Positions 18,996 to 27,712 of a DNA stretch of 64,000 nucleotides are shown in pieces. The position numbers and the translations under genes were made by a program. The notes below the pieces were generated by a model. That model was not told the origin of the DNA, made no database searches, and saw nothing but the letters and a program-made list of their open reading frames with translations. Origin of the DNA: Moheibacter sp035515075 (GTDB lineage: Bacteria > Bacteroidota > Bacteroidia > Flavobacteriales > Weeksellaceae); the NCBI GenBank assembly GCA_035515075.1, contig DATJBZ010000009.1, positions 1-64,000 on the forward strand, read 5' to 3'. Within the stretch, counting starts at the first letter, position 1; every line of letters starts with the position of its first letter.

Positions 18996-19641
18996 GACCG
19001 TTCCTTTGGTTTCAAGTTGGGAAGAATTGCCAGAAAAATGGCAAAATTTATGGGCGAAAAAAGTAGAAAATCAACTGAAAGAAAATGAGACTGCCGCAGA
19101 GTTTTATTCCAAAAGAGCTGGGATTTTGGCGGAATTTGGAAAAATCATTTGTATTTCTTGTGGAATTATCGAAAATGATGTTTTGCGCCTCAAAAGTTTT
19201 TATGGCGATGACGAAAGGCTTTTGTTGACAGAATTCATCGAATTGTTGAACAGCCCTTATTTTCATCAAGGCGTATTTTTGTGCGCGCACAATGGCAAAG
19301 AATTCGACTTTCCGTATTTGGGCAGAAGAATCTTGATCAATGGATTGGATTTGCCCAAAGCTTTGGACATCCAAGGAAAAAAACCGTGGGAAATTCCGCA
19401 TTTGGACACCATGGAATTGTGGAAATTCGGGGATTACAAACATTATACTTCACTCAATTTATTGGCCGCAGTATTTGATATTCCCACACCCAAAGACGAC
19501 ATCGATGGATCGCAAGTGGCCGAAGTATATTACAAAGACCATGATTTGGAGCGCATCAAAGTTTATTGCGAAAAAGATGTATTGACTTTGGCGCAAATTT
19601 TCAGAAAGATGAGAAACGAAACTTTGTTAGAAGTCGAGTGA
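18952..19641 (+). CDS. Predicted 3'-5' exonuclease related to the PolB proofreading domain
   Basis: 229 residues of DEDDy type. ExoI is FLDIETVP (about 10-17), ExoII is NGKEFDFPYLGRR (about 113-125), and ExoIII is YCEKDVLTLA near the C-terminus (Tyr-x3-Asp). It stands alone without a polymerase domain, as in the PolB_exo2 family. The ATG lies inside the end of the serine hydrolase frame (44-base overlap), so translation is probably coupled. Its stop codon abuts the stop of the convergent CNNM gene with no spacer. The DNA process served is unknown. Confidence 0.88.
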   Translation: MKNIPSTKILFLDIETVPLVSSWEELPEKWQNLWAKKVENQLKENETAAEFYSKRAGILAEFGKIICISCGIIENDVLRLKSFYGDDERLLLTEFIELLNSPYFHQGVFLCAHNGKEFDFPYLGRRILINGLDLPKALDIQGKKPWEIPHLDTMELWKFGDYKHYTSLNLLAAVFDIPTPKDDIDGSQVAEVYYKDHDLERIKVYCEKDVLTLAQIFRKMRNETLLEVE

Positions 19642-21042
19642 TCAATTTTCACTTTCATTTTTGTCTTCTTCCAGCAAATGCTTTAAGGTCAATTCTGCAC
19701 GTTCCACAGAGTTTCTGTACATTTTGATGACTTTGACTTGGTAATCTTCCAATTCCAACACATCACCAGCGTGAATGTCTCGATCAGAGAAGGTTTCGGT
19801 CAATAAGCCAGAGAGCGTATCGTATTGCTCACTTTCTTCAAAACGATAAGGCAACAAGCGATTGATATCCGACAAGCTGCTGTGCGCATCGACAGAATAA
19901 ACTCCTTCGCCAATGCTTACCACAATTGGATCTTCGTTGTCGTATTCGTCCTGAATTTCACCCACCAATTCTTCTAAAATGTCTTCCATGCTCACGATCC
20001 CAGACAATTCCCCAATTTCGTTGGTGACAATCGCCATTTGAATGCGTTTTTTCTGGAATTGCTTCATCAAATTCTTGATTTTATAACTTTCAGAAACAAA
20101 CAATGGTTTTCTTAGAATCGTCATGAAACTCGTTTCGTTAGGATGTTCCAAGGTCAATTTGACCAAATCTTTGGTGTACAAAATGCCTTTGATGTTGTCC
20201 AATTCTTCTTCATAAACTGGGTAACGAGAGTAGCCTTCATTGATCGCATGATCGATGGCTTCTTTCACAGTCGTATGCACTTCCACCGCCGAAACATTTT
20301 TGCGCAAAGTTTGGATGTTGCTCACTCTTCGGTCATCAAATTCAAACACATTTTGGATCAAATCCCTTTCGGTTTCCTCAATGGCACCACCTTCTTGACT
20401 TTCGGTAATGATCATTTTCAATTCTTCTTCAGAATGAATGTCCGAACCGTGGATCGGCTTGATGCCGATTAAATTCAAAATCATATTGGCAAAACCATTC
20501 ATCACCCAAATGATCGGACGGAAAATGGCATAAAAAACGCGCAAAGGCCATGCAATTGCAAAAGTAGTATTGGCAGGATGGCGGATCGCCATTGATTTCG
20601 GAGCCAATTCACCAAAAACGATGTGTAAAGCAGTAATGACAGCAAATGAACTCCACATCGCAATGTTGGAAGCCAAGCCTTGCCATTCAGGCCCTTCCAT
20701 CCCAAACAAAGCCAAGATGCGCATCACAATCGGTGAGATCGAGCTTTCTCCCACCCATCCCAAGCCCAACGAAGCCAAGGTAATCCCCAACTGGGTAGCA
20801 GCCAAATAGGCATCCAAATTATTGACGATGGTTTTGGCGGTTTTGGTCAAGCTGGACCGCAGATCCGTTCTGATTTCGATTTGAGACAAACGAATTTTTA
20901 CAATCGCAAATTCAGCGGCAACAAAAAAACCGTTTAAGGCAACTAAAAAAAAGGTAAGGAATAATTTCCAAGCGGAAACTTCGTAGATAACAGAATCGCT
21001 AGCGGCTAAAACTGTAAGGGGCAACAAGGGTTCTATGTCCAT
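19642..21042 (-). CDS. CNNM/CorC (hemolysin-C-like) membrane protein with CBS pair
   Basis: 466 residues. The N-terminal DUF21/CNNM transmembrane domain (about 20-215) contains FFVAAEFAIVK, LGITLASLGLGWVGE and FGELAPKS. Two CBS domains (about 235-360) contain SRYPVYEEELDNIKGILYTKDLV and GIVSMEDILEELVGEI. A C-terminal CorC_HlyC domain (about 370-450) has YDTLSGLLTE. Relatives take part in magnesium or other cation export and adenosine-nucleotide sensing. The hemolysin name is historical. Whether it is the gliding-associated GldE paralogue cannot be decided here; no gld neighbours are present. Confidence 0.9.
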   Translation of the reverse strand: MDIEPLLPLTVLAASDSVIYEVSAWKLFLTFFLVALNGFFVAAEFAIVKIRLSQIEIRTDLRSSLTKTAKTIVNNLDAYLAATQLGITLASLGLGWVGESSISPIVMRILALFGMEGPEWQGLASNIAMWSSFAVITALHIVFGELAPKSMAIRHPANTTFAIAWPLRVFYAIFRPIIWVMNGFANMILNLIGIKPIHGSDIHSEEELKMIITESQEGGAIEETERDLIQNVFEFDDRRVSNIQTLRKNVSAVEVHTTVKEAIDHAINEGYSRYPVYEEELDNIKGILYTKDLVKLTLEHPNETSFMTILRKPLFVSESYKIKNLMKQFQKKRIQMAIVTNEIGELSGIVSMEDILEELVGEIQDEYDNEDPIVVSIGEGVYSVDAHSSLSDINRLLPYRFEESEQYDTLSGLLTETFSDRDIHAGDVLELEDYQVKVIKMYRNSVERAELTLKHLLEEDKNESEN

Positions 21043-21139
21043 TTGTACTGAATTATGAGGTAGATTTCATTTTAATTTTTTAAGAAACTGTCAATGTGTA
21101 CTGACTTTTATCCAAATCTTGGAATAAAAACCTCGAAAG

Positions 21140-21147
21140 CAAAAGTA
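21140..21147 (-). promoter_or_regulatory. -7 box TACTTTTG of the CNNM gene
   Basis: CAAAAGTA on the plus strand, 97 bases upstream of the start. It lies in the 343-base divergent gap 21043-21385. The rest of the gap is AT-rich, with a near-match TACTTTTA at about 21352 that could serve the beta-flower gene. No other structure was seen there. Confidence 0.5.
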
Positions 21148-21385
21148 TAATTTTTAATTGAATAACAAAACTATAGGCCGGGATAAAAATAAAGAATGAT
21201 ATTTTTTAGTCGTTTGCATGCGTTCATTTTGGATATTTACTAGGAAAGCAGTCCCAATCGTATAAGAAGAATGCGTTATCTTTAAAGTGTCAATTCTTAA
21301 ATGATGACGAAGAATTAGTAAATTAAAATAGCCAAATTCATAAATAAAACATACTTTTATTCCATTCACTAAACATCTTCATTTT

Positions 21386-21796
21386 ATGAAAAAAATAATT
21401 TTATTCATTTCGATTTTACTTTTCTCTTTTGCTCATGCACAGCAAAGAAATTCCACCATCAAAGACCAACGCGGTTACAAAGTAGGTGAAATCCAACAAA
21501 ACGGCACCATCAAAGACGAGCGTGGATACAAAACAGGCTCCATTGACCAAGGAACGGTAAAAGATGCGAGGGGTTACAAAGCGGGGCAGATCGAGGAAAG
21601 TGGTACGATCAAAGATGCACGGGGTTATAAATTAGGAAAGGTAGAAAGCGATGGTACGGTGAAAGATGCGAAAGGGTATAAAATCGGGAAAGTAGAGAGA
21701 GACGGCACGGTTAAAGATGCCCGTGGATACAAAATCGGTAGTGTTTCAAATCCTGATAACCCCAATGAAATCGCTTATTGGTTCTTTTTTAGATGA
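21386..21796 (+). CDS. Exported beta-flower-type repeat protein
   Basis: 136 residues. Signal peptide (about 1-19, ending AHAQ), then six tandem units of 16-17 residues with the pattern GTIKDARGYKxGxIE (from about residue 21 to 122), and a short aromatic tail YWFFFR. The spaced repeat is like proteins annotated as 5-fold beta-flower, in which each unit adds one short hairpin to a small toroid. The repeat DNA has diverged in third positions, so the units are old. Function unknown. The gene stands alone. Confidence 0.8.
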   Translation: MKKIILFISILLFSFAHAQQRNSTIKDQRGYKVGEIQQNGTIKDERGYKTGSIDQGTVKDARGYKAGQIEESGTIKDARGYKLGKVESDGTVKDAKGYKIGKVERDGTVKDARGYKIGSVSNPDNPNEIAYWFFFR

Positions 21797-22042
21797 CGCA
21801 TTCTGTTGGCTGGAGCGAGATTGGTTCGAAAGTTGTTAAGTAGGCTTGCTGTGATAGAATTTCAAATAAAGACGAATGGAAAGACCATTTTGACGCAAAT
21901 TTATGAAAGAATATTTCGCAAAATCATTTACTGTACATAGTTTTGCGCTATTTTAGCAAAAGAAATCACCAAGTTGATGATAAAGACTTGATGACCAAAC
22001 TCCAAAGCAATCGAACCGATGTTTTGGGAAATTATTGAACTG

Positions 22043-23011
22043 ATGAAAGCATTGTATCCATTAAAATTCCATCCGATTACTCAATACCGAATTTGGGGTG
22101 GGGATTATCTGAATCAATTTGTGCCCAAAGCATCTCAGCAAGAGAATTTGGGTGAAATTTGGTCGATTTCTGCATTGGAAGGCAATGTTTCTATCGTTGA
22201 AAATGGCGCGTTGAAAGAAGAAAGTTTGCAAAACTTGGTGGAAACCTATCAAGCGGATTTGTTGGGCGAAGCGGTTTGGAGAAAGTTTGGAAAAAACTTT
22301 CCTTTGCTTATCAAGTTTCTGAATGCGCAAACGCCTTTGTCCGTACAAGTACATCCCGACAATGAATTGGCCGAAAACCTGCACCAATCTTTCGGGAAAT
22401 CAGAAATGTGGTACATCATGGAAGCGGATCCGACCGCTGAAATCACCATGGGGTTCAAAAAAGACACGACCAAAGCCGAGTATTTGGTGCATTTACAAGC
22501 CGAAACTTTGGAAGAAATCCTTCACCAAGAAAAAGTCGAAGAAGGCGATGTGATTTACATTCCAGCAGGTCGCGCACATGCCATTGGTGCCGGAATTGTT
22601 TTGGCTGAAATTCAACAAGCTTCGGACATTACCTATCGCATTTACGACTACAACCGCAAAGACAAAGACGGAAAAAAGAGAGAGCTCCACACCGATTGGG
22701 CAGAAAAAGCGATTGATTTTCATTCGATTGCATCTGTCAAAACACCTTATACAATCCAAGAAAACCAATTCAGTGATTTGGTGCAATCGCCTTATTTTCA
22801 AACCCGAATTTTCAAAGGAAACCAAACAGTTGTGGTTGAAAACAACCAAGAAATGCGCATTTACATCTGTGTTTCAGGTAGTTTTTCGATTGTTTACAAC
22901 AACGAAACAACGCCTTTGTCTGCTTACCAGAGCATTTTGGTGCCGGCAGCCTGTGCAGATTTCCAGATCCAACCCCATGAAAATGGCGAATTGATTGAAG
23001 TCAAAGTTTGA
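22043..23011 (+). CDS. manA: Mannose-6-phosphate isomerase, class I
   Basis: 322 residues from the ATG at 22043. An open frame continues eight codons upstream but the family begins near YPLKFHPITQYRIWGGDYL. It interconverts fructose-6-phosphate and mannose-6-phosphate for sugar-nucleotide and glycan synthesis. Zinc ligands lie in SVQVHPDNELAE (Gln and His), KSEMWYIM (Glu) and PAGRAHAIG (His). It is followed 94 bases on by mevalonate kinase, which has its own promoter box. Confidence 0.93.
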   Translation: MKALYPLKFHPITQYRIWGGDYLNQFVPKASQQENLGEIWSISALEGNVSIVENGALKEESLQNLVETYQADLLGEAVWRKFGKNFPLLIKFLNAQTPLSVQVHPDNELAENLHQSFGKSEMWYIMEADPTAEITMGFKKDTTKAEYLVHLQAETLEEILHQEKVEEGDVIYIPAGRAHAIGAGIVLAEIQQASDITYRIYDYNRKDKDGKKRELHTDWAEKAIDFHSIASVKTPYTIQENQFSDLVQSPYFQTRIFKGNQTVVVENNQEMRIYICVSGSFSIVYNNETTPLSAYQSILVPAACADFQIQPHENGELIEVKV

Positions 23012-23079
23012 TTGATGTTAGGGGCGCTTTCCCAAACGCCATAAAATTCCAACAAACGATTTTGAAACCAATTAATTCG

Positions 23080-23087
23080 TATCTTTG
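23080..23087 (+). promoter_or_regulatory. -7 box TATCTTTG of the mevalonate kinase gene
   Basis: Exact box 18 bases before the ATG at 23106. It overlaps a possible upstream start at 23085, which excludes that start. Confidence 0.6.
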
Positions 23088-23105
23088 TTGCTGAAAAACC
23101 AGTCG

Positions 23106-24020
23106 ATGAGAAATCCTTTGTTCTACGCTAAAATTTTGCTTTTTGGAGAATATGGTATCATTGAAGACTCCAAAGGTCTGACGATTCCATACAATTCCTA
23201 CAAAGGCAGTTTCAACTTTGAGCCAACAGCTGAAGGGAAAATGTCCAACGAAAGCATCCGTAAATTCTCGATTTATTTAGAAGAAAACTTTCCCAATGAT
23301 TTTGATTTTCAATTGATGAAATCCGACATTGAGAAAGGGATGCACTTCGATTCCACCATTCCGCAAGGCTATGGCGTGGGCAGTTCAGGCGCTTTGGTCG
23401 CGGCGGTTTATGAACGTTACGCCAAAACCAAAATCTCAACCAAAGAAGGCATTTCAAAAGAAATCATCGCGGCATTGAAAGTGACTTTTTCCAAAATGGA
23501 ATCTTTTTTTCATGGCAAAAGTTCCGGCATCGATCCTTTGATTTGTTATTTGAATTTGCCTTTGTTGATCCATTCCAAAACCGATATTTCGACCATTGGT
23601 TTGCCAGCGCAAAAAGATGGCAAAGGCGCGATTTTCTTGGTCAATTCTGGTGCGCCAGGCGAAACGGCGCCCATGGTGCAAATCTTTTTCGAGAAATTGA
23701 AACAAGAAGGATTCAGAAAAACCTTGAAAGAAGAATTCATCAATTACAACAACGCTTGCATCGATGCATTTGTCAAAGGAGACGTCAATCCATTGTTTGC
23801 CAACCTCAAAAAATTGTCCACTTGGGCATTGCTGCATTTCAAACCCATGATTCCACAACGCTTGCTGGACGCTTGGCAATATGGCATTCAGACCAATTCC
23901 TACTATTTGAAATTGTGCGGATCGGGCGGTGGCGGCTATATTTTGGGTTTTACCAGAGACTATGAAAGTGCGAAAAGTCACTTGAAAGATTTTGATGTAG
24001 AAGTCATTTATACCTTGTAA
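23106..24020 (+). CDS. mvk: Mevalonate kinase (GHMP family)
   Basis: 304 residues. The N-terminus YAKILLFGEYGIIEDSKGL is the flavobacterial mevalonate kinase opening. The GHMP phosphate-binding loop PQGYGVGSSGALV spans about 86-98, and the C-terminal glycine loop LKLCGSGGGGYILGF is present. It phosphorylates mevalonate in the isoprenoid pathway that Flavobacteriia commonly use instead of the MEP route. It is followed by a UbiA-type prenyltransferase (21-base gap), which uses isoprenoid diphosphates. The partner phosphorylating enzyme may be the GYDIA kinase at 37637. Confidence 0.9.
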   Translation: MRNPLFYAKILLFGEYGIIEDSKGLTIPYNSYKGSFNFEPTAEGKMSNESIRKFSIYLEENFPNDFDFQLMKSDIEKGMHFDSTIPQGYGVGSSGALVAAVYERYAKTKISTKEGISKEIIAALKVTFSKMESFFHGKSSGIDPLICYLNLPLLIHSKTDISTIGLPAQKDGKGAIFLVNSGAPGETAPMVQIFFEKLKQEGFRKTLKEEFINYNNACIDAFVKGDVNPLFANLKKLSTWALLHFKPMIPQRLLDAWQYGIQTNSYYLKLCGSGGGGYILGFTRDYESAKSHLKDFDVEVIYTL

Positions 24021-24041
24021 ATCGCACGAATTTTAACCCCA

Positions 24042-24953
24042 ATGAAAACATTGAGCCTTCGGAAAATTTTCATCAAAACCTTGGCTTTGTTTACGGTTAT
24101 TCGAAGTTACAACATCGTCATGCTTGTTTTGGCGCAATACATGGCGAGCCTTTTTATATTTAACCAAGGAAAATCACATCTTCAGATTTTATTAGAAAAA
24201 AACCTGACCTTCATCGTTTTGGCGTCCGCGCTTTCGGCGGCGGCGGGTTATATCATCAACAATTTTTACGATTTAGAAAAAGACCGCTTGCAACGCCCTT
24301 TTCAACATTACATCGAAAGATTCATTTCCCAACAATTCAAACTCAACACCTATTTGACGCTCAATGCCCTGGCGCTCATCATCAGTTGCCTTGTTTCTTG
24401 GCGCGTCGGTTTTTTCTTTCTGGTTTACCAATTCATGGTGTGGTTTTATTCGCACAAAATCAATAAAATCGTTTGGCTCAACAACTTGTACACCGTAATT
24501 TTGATGGTGTTTCCGTTCTTCGCCTTGTTTTTATATTATGAAAACTTCGACCAAATCATCTTTTTCCATGCCGCATTTTTGTTTTTATTGTTGTTGATCA
24601 CCGATATTTTAAAAGACCTGACTTCGACCTCCGCAGACATGATTTACGATTACCAAACCCTCCCAGTGGTCTATGGCGAGCGCAAAACCAAACAAATCCT
24701 CAGCGCATTGATGACCGCCAACGCCGCTTTGTCATTTTTCATGGGTTTCAGCAGCCAAACAGGTTACATGAAATACTTTTTTCTGTTCACCACCTTGTCC
24801 TTGTTCTTGTTACAAATTCCTTTGTTCAGAAGCCATTCCAAAACCACCTACAAAGTTTTGTACTTCATTTTCAAACTCTTGATCGCATTTGGCATCCTAA
24901 ATATGGTCTTCATTGATTTAAATCCCTTAGCTTTGCACAAAATTATCGAATAG
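24042..24953 (+). CDS. UbiA-family prenyltransferase (geranylgeranylglycerol-phosphate synthase-like)
   Basis: 303 residues with about eight membrane helices. The first Asp-rich motif is NNFYDLEKDRLQRPF (about 76-90) and the second is DILKDLTSTSADMIYDYQTLP (about 187-207), both needed for Mg-diphosphate binding in the superfamily. Flavobacterial copies next to mevalonate kinase are usually annotated as geranylgeranylglycerol-phosphate geranylgeranyltransferase. The true acceptor is not shown by the sequence. Confidence 0.85.
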   Translation: MKTLSLRKIFIKTLALFTVIRSYNIVMLVLAQYMASLFIFNQGKSHLQILLEKNLTFIVLASALSAAAGYIINNFYDLEKDRLQRPFQHYIERFISQQFKLNTYLTLNALALIISCLVSWRVGFFFLVYQFMVWFYSHKINKIVWLNNLYTVILMVFPFFALFLYYENFDQIIFFHAAFLFLLLLITDILKDLTSTSADMIYDYQTLPVVYGERKTKQILSALMTANAALSFFMGFSSQTGYMKYFFLFTTLSLFLLQIPLFRSHSKTTYKVLYFIFKLLIAFGILNMVFIDLNPLALHKIIE

Positions 24954-24956
24954 TTT

Positions 24957-25045
24957 TGGGCGTGCCCCTTCGGGTCGGGCTGTCGGCACTCGCTTCCCTT
25001 CGGGAGAGCTCAAACAACTGCCTCCATCCCTCACGCAAAGCCAGA
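24957..25045. repeat. GC-rich intergenic repeat element between prenyltransferase and pseudouridine synthase
   Basis: This gap is strikingly richer in G and C than its surroundings. It contains GTGCCCCTTCGGGTCGGGC and CTTCCCTTCGGGAG, two short hairpins with CTTCGGG loops, then CTCCATCCCTCACG. The wording resembles dispersed intergenic repeats known from Flavobacteriia genomes. A minus-strand open frame across it is non-coding. Confidence 0.6.
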
Positions 25046-25065
25046 ACAGTACAAAATACCAAGCA

Positions 25066-25899
25066 ATGAAAAAAAGACAGGAAAGGCGTGATGCTTCCCC
25101 CAACAAACCAGTGGGGAATTCAAAACCAAATTTTAGAAAACCCGGCAAACCATTCAAACCCAGATTGAAAAAAGCGCCGGTAGATGATGGAACCATTCGT
25201 TTGAACAAATACATTGCGAATGCAGGCATTTGCTCTCGAAGAGAAGCCGATACCTTTATCAAAAGTGGTTTGGCAGAAGTCAACGGAAAAGTCGTGACCG
25301 AAATGGGCTACAAAGTCCAAGAGGGAGATGTCGTTCGTTTTGACGGCAAACGAATTTCAGCCGAGAAAAACGTGTACATCTTATTGAACAAACCCAAAGG
25401 ATTCATCACCACCACACGGGATGAAAAAGACCGAAAAACAGTCATGGACCTGATTGCCAATGCGACTACCGCAAGAGTTTTCCCAGTGGGGCGTTTGGAC
25501 CGAGCAACGACCGGTTTGTTGTTGTTCACCAACGATGGTTATTTGACCAAAAAATTGACCCATCCCAGCCATGCCGTTCGAAAAATCTATCACGTGACTT
25601 TGAACAAGAAATTGACCCAAAATGATTTGGAAGAAATCAAGAAAGGTGTTCGTTTGATTCCAGAAGGGATTGCACAAGTGGACAATGTTTCTTTCATCGA
25701 AGGTGCACCCAAAACTGAAGTTGGCATCGAAGTCCATATCGGTTGGAACCGTGTAGTCCGTCGAATCTTTGAGAAATTGGGCTATGAAGTCGAGAAATTG
25801 GACCGTGTTGCCTTGGGTGGTTTGACCAAGAAAAACTTGAAAAGAGGCGATTGGAGAAAACTATCGGACAAAGAAGTTTCTTTCTTGAAGATGTTGTAA
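25066..25899 (+). CDS. rluB: rRNA pseudouridine synthase, RsuA/RluB family
   Basis: 277 residues. A basic Lys/Arg/Pro-rich N-terminal extension (1-43) precedes an S4 RNA-binding domain (about 45-92, RLNKYIANAGICSRREAD). The catalytic domain carries the Asp in PVGRLDRATTGLLLFTNDG. C-terminal segments GWNRVVRRIFEKLGYEVEKLDRVALGGL fit RluB/RsuA enzymes, which modify a single uridine of 23S or 16S rRNA. The exact target cannot be told, so the symbol is a best guess. The basic tail probably helps RNA binding. Confidence 0.88.
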   Translation: MKKRQERRDASPNKPVGNSKPNFRKPGKPFKPRLKKAPVDDGTIRLNKYIANAGICSRREADTFIKSGLAEVNGKVVTEMGYKVQEGDVVRFDGKRISAEKNVYILLNKPKGFITTTRDEKDRKTVMDLIANATTARVFPVGRLDRATTGLLLFTNDGYLTKKLTHPSHAVRKIYHVTLNKKLTQNDLEEIKKGVRLIPEGIAQVDNVSFIEGAPKTEVGIEVHIGWNRVVRRIFEKLGYEVEKLDRVALGGLTKKNLKRGDWRKLSDKEVSFLKML

Positions 25900-26053
25900 A
25901 AACAGATTGACCATTCATTTTATTTATTAGTTCAATGACCATTGAGTCAAAATTCTTTTCTAAGTAGAAAATCCTCAAAAGGGATTTGAAATGTAGAGCA
26001 AAGAATGTGGCTGACTTGTGCTTGGCTTTATCGAATGCTATGGTAGAAAAACA

Positions 26054-26061
26054 TACTTTTG
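26054..26061 (+). promoter_or_regulatory. -7 box TACTTTTG placed four bases before a start codon
   Basis: Exact box ending at 26061 with the ATG of the flavoprotein gene at 26066. With a start site about 5-8 bases after the box, the mRNA would have essentially no leader. It rules out the longer reading that would begin at 26018. Confidence 0.5.
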
Positions 26062-26065
26062 TGGC

Positions 26066-27274
26066 ATGAAGAAAATCGCGATCATCGGAGGTGGCGCAGC
26101 TGGATTTTTCACTGCGGCCAATCTGGGCAAAACATTGGGCCAACAAACTGTACTTTTTGAACAAGCGAGTTGGCCTTTGCAAAAAGTAAGGATTTCTGGT
26201 GGTGGACGATGCAATGTCACCCATGCTTGTTTTGATCCCAAAGAATTGGTTGAGTTTTATCCCAGAGGAAAAAAGGAATTGTTGAGCGTTTTCCATCAAT
26301 TTCAACCAGGCGACACCATGGAATGGTTCGAATCCCGTCGTGTGCCGTTGAAAATTGAAGCAGACAACCGGATTTTTCCTACCTCCAATTCGTCGATGAG
26401 CATCATTGAATGTTTGACTGAGGAAGTGGAGAAAAATGAAGTGGAAATGCGTTACAATGCCGTGGTTCAGAAAATTGTCGCCAAAACAAATGGTTTTGAA
26501 ATTTCAACCAAAAAGGGTGTTGAGTTTTTTGAAAAAGTTATTTTCACACCAGGAAGCAGTGCCAAATCAATGGAATTGCTGAAAAATTTAGGCCATCAAA
26601 TAGTGAAACCCGTTCCTTCGTTGTTTACCTTCAATTGCAAAGATGCGAGAATCAAAGATCTGATGGGCGTTGCTTTCGATTGGGCGGAAGTTTCGATTCC
26701 TGAATTGAAATTGGAAGCAGAAGGGCCTTTGTTGATTACCCATTGGGGATGGAGTGGACCAGGTGTTTTGCGTTTGTCGGCTTGGGGCGCTTTGGCCTTG
26801 CATCAGCTGAATTATCGTTTCACGCTTCGGGTCAATTTCATTCAAAAAGACCAGCAAGAATGCGTCGATTTTTTGAACGAATTCAAAGCAGCACATCCCA
26901 AGAATTCGGTGTATAAATTCAATCCATTTGCTTTTCCAAAAAGATTTTGGCACCGATTGTTGTCCGAAGCGAACATCAATCAAACTTTGACCTATTCGCA
27001 TTTGAACAAACAACAAATACAACATTTGTCCAAGGAATTGACCGAAGGAATTTATCCGATAAATGGAAAAAGCACTTTCAAAGAAGAGTTCGTGACCGCA
27101 GGTGGCGTGGACCTGAAAGAAGTGGATTTTAAAACCATGGAAAGTAAAATAGTGCCCAATCTTTATTTGGCGGGAGAAGTTTTGAATATCGATGCCATCA
27201 CGGGCGGATTCAACTTTCAAGCCTGTTGGAGCGAAGGGCACATCATTGCCCAAACTTTGAAAGCTTCCAACTAA
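26066..27274 (+). CDS. HI0933-family FAD/NAD(P)-dependent flavoprotein
   Basis: 402 residues. FAD-binding Rossmann motif IAIIGGGAAGFFTAANLG (about 4-21), followed by KVRISGGGRCNVTHA (about 47-61), the hallmark of the HI0933/YhiN family. The C-terminal closing motif is GEVLNIDAITGGFNFQACWSEGH. The substrate of this widespread family is not established. The gene converges on ruvX with a 4-base overlap at the stops. Confidence 0.92.
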   Translation: MKKIAIIGGGAAGFFTAANLGKTLGQQTVLFEQASWPLQKVRISGGGRCNVTHACFDPKELVEFYPRGKKELLSVFHQFQPGDTMEWFESRRVPLKIEADNRIFPTSNSSMSIIECLTEEVEKNEVEMRYNAVVQKIVAKTNGFEISTKKGVEFFEKVIFTPGSSAKSMELLKNLGHQIVKPVPSLFTFNCKDARIKDLMGVAFDWAEVSIPELKLEAEGPLLITHWGWSGPGVLRLSAWGALALHQLNYRFTLRVNFIQKDQQECVDFLNEFKAAHPKNSVYKFNPFAFPKRFWHRLLSEANINQTLTYSHLNKQQIQHLSKELTEGIYPINGKSTFKEEFVTAGGVDLKEVDFKTMESKIVPNLYLAGEVLNIDAITGGFNFQACWSEGHIIAQTLKASN

Positions 27275-27687
27275 TTGTTTTTGGACGCCATATACGATTG
27301 TAAAATGATGGTAGCGCTGACTTTGTCGATCAAAGATTTGTCTTGTCTTTTCTTCTTTTTCAGCCCTGAATGGAAAATTGCTTGAGAAGCCAATTTAGAA
27401 GTAAACATTTCATTTTCTCTAAAAACTGGAATTTGCGGATGATTTTTCTGGAACTGTTGGATGAATTTCTGAATGTCAACTTCCAGTTGTCCGACTTCGC
27501 CATGCATGCGGATGGGCAAACCGACCACGATTTCCTGCACATTGTTTTGCGCAATGTATTGGTCCAGAAAATCCAATAGTTTGGCGTTGTCCACGGTTTC
27601 CAAAGCAGTTGCAATGATTTGTAGTTCGTCTGTCACGGCAACCCCACAGCGTTTGGTTCCATAATCGATGGCGATAATTCTTGGCAT
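27271..27687 (-). CDS. ruvX: Holliday junction resolvase-like protein YqgF
   Basis: 138 residues, full length. The RNase H-like core begins with IAIDYGTKRCGVAVTD (catalytic Asp near residue 7), then IVVGLPIRMHG, and the third acidic site in KKRQDKSLIDKVSATIILQSYM. Family knowledge: YqgF/RuvX acts in 16S rRNA 5' processing and may resolve Holliday junctions. It has its own -7 box directly upstream. Confidence 0.93.
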   Translation of the reverse strand: MPRIIAIDYGTKRCGVAVTDELQIIATALETVDNAKLLDFLDQYIAQNNVQEIVVGLPIRMHGEVGQLEVDIQKFIQQFQKNHPQIPVFRENEMFTSKLASQAIFHSGLKKKKRQDKSLIDKVSATIILQSYMASKNN

Positions 27688-27691
27688 GCGA

Positions 27692-27699
27692 CAAAGTTA
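27692..27699 (-). promoter_or_regulatory. -7 box TAACTTTG of ruvX
   Basis: CAAAGTTA on the plus strand, only four bases from the ruvX ATG (27685-27687). This is another candidate for a leaderless message. Confidence 0.5.
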
Positions 27700-27712
27700 A
27701 GTTTTATTATTG

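Noticed and set aside
21154..21369. Minus-strand 71-codon open frame in the CNNM-beta-flower gap
   Set aside because: Atypical amino-acid composition, no family resemblance, and no promoter or neighbour support.
24927..25283. Minus-strand 118-codon open frame
   Set aside because: It crosses a GC-rich intergenic repeat and the start of the pseudouridine synthase and resembles no family.
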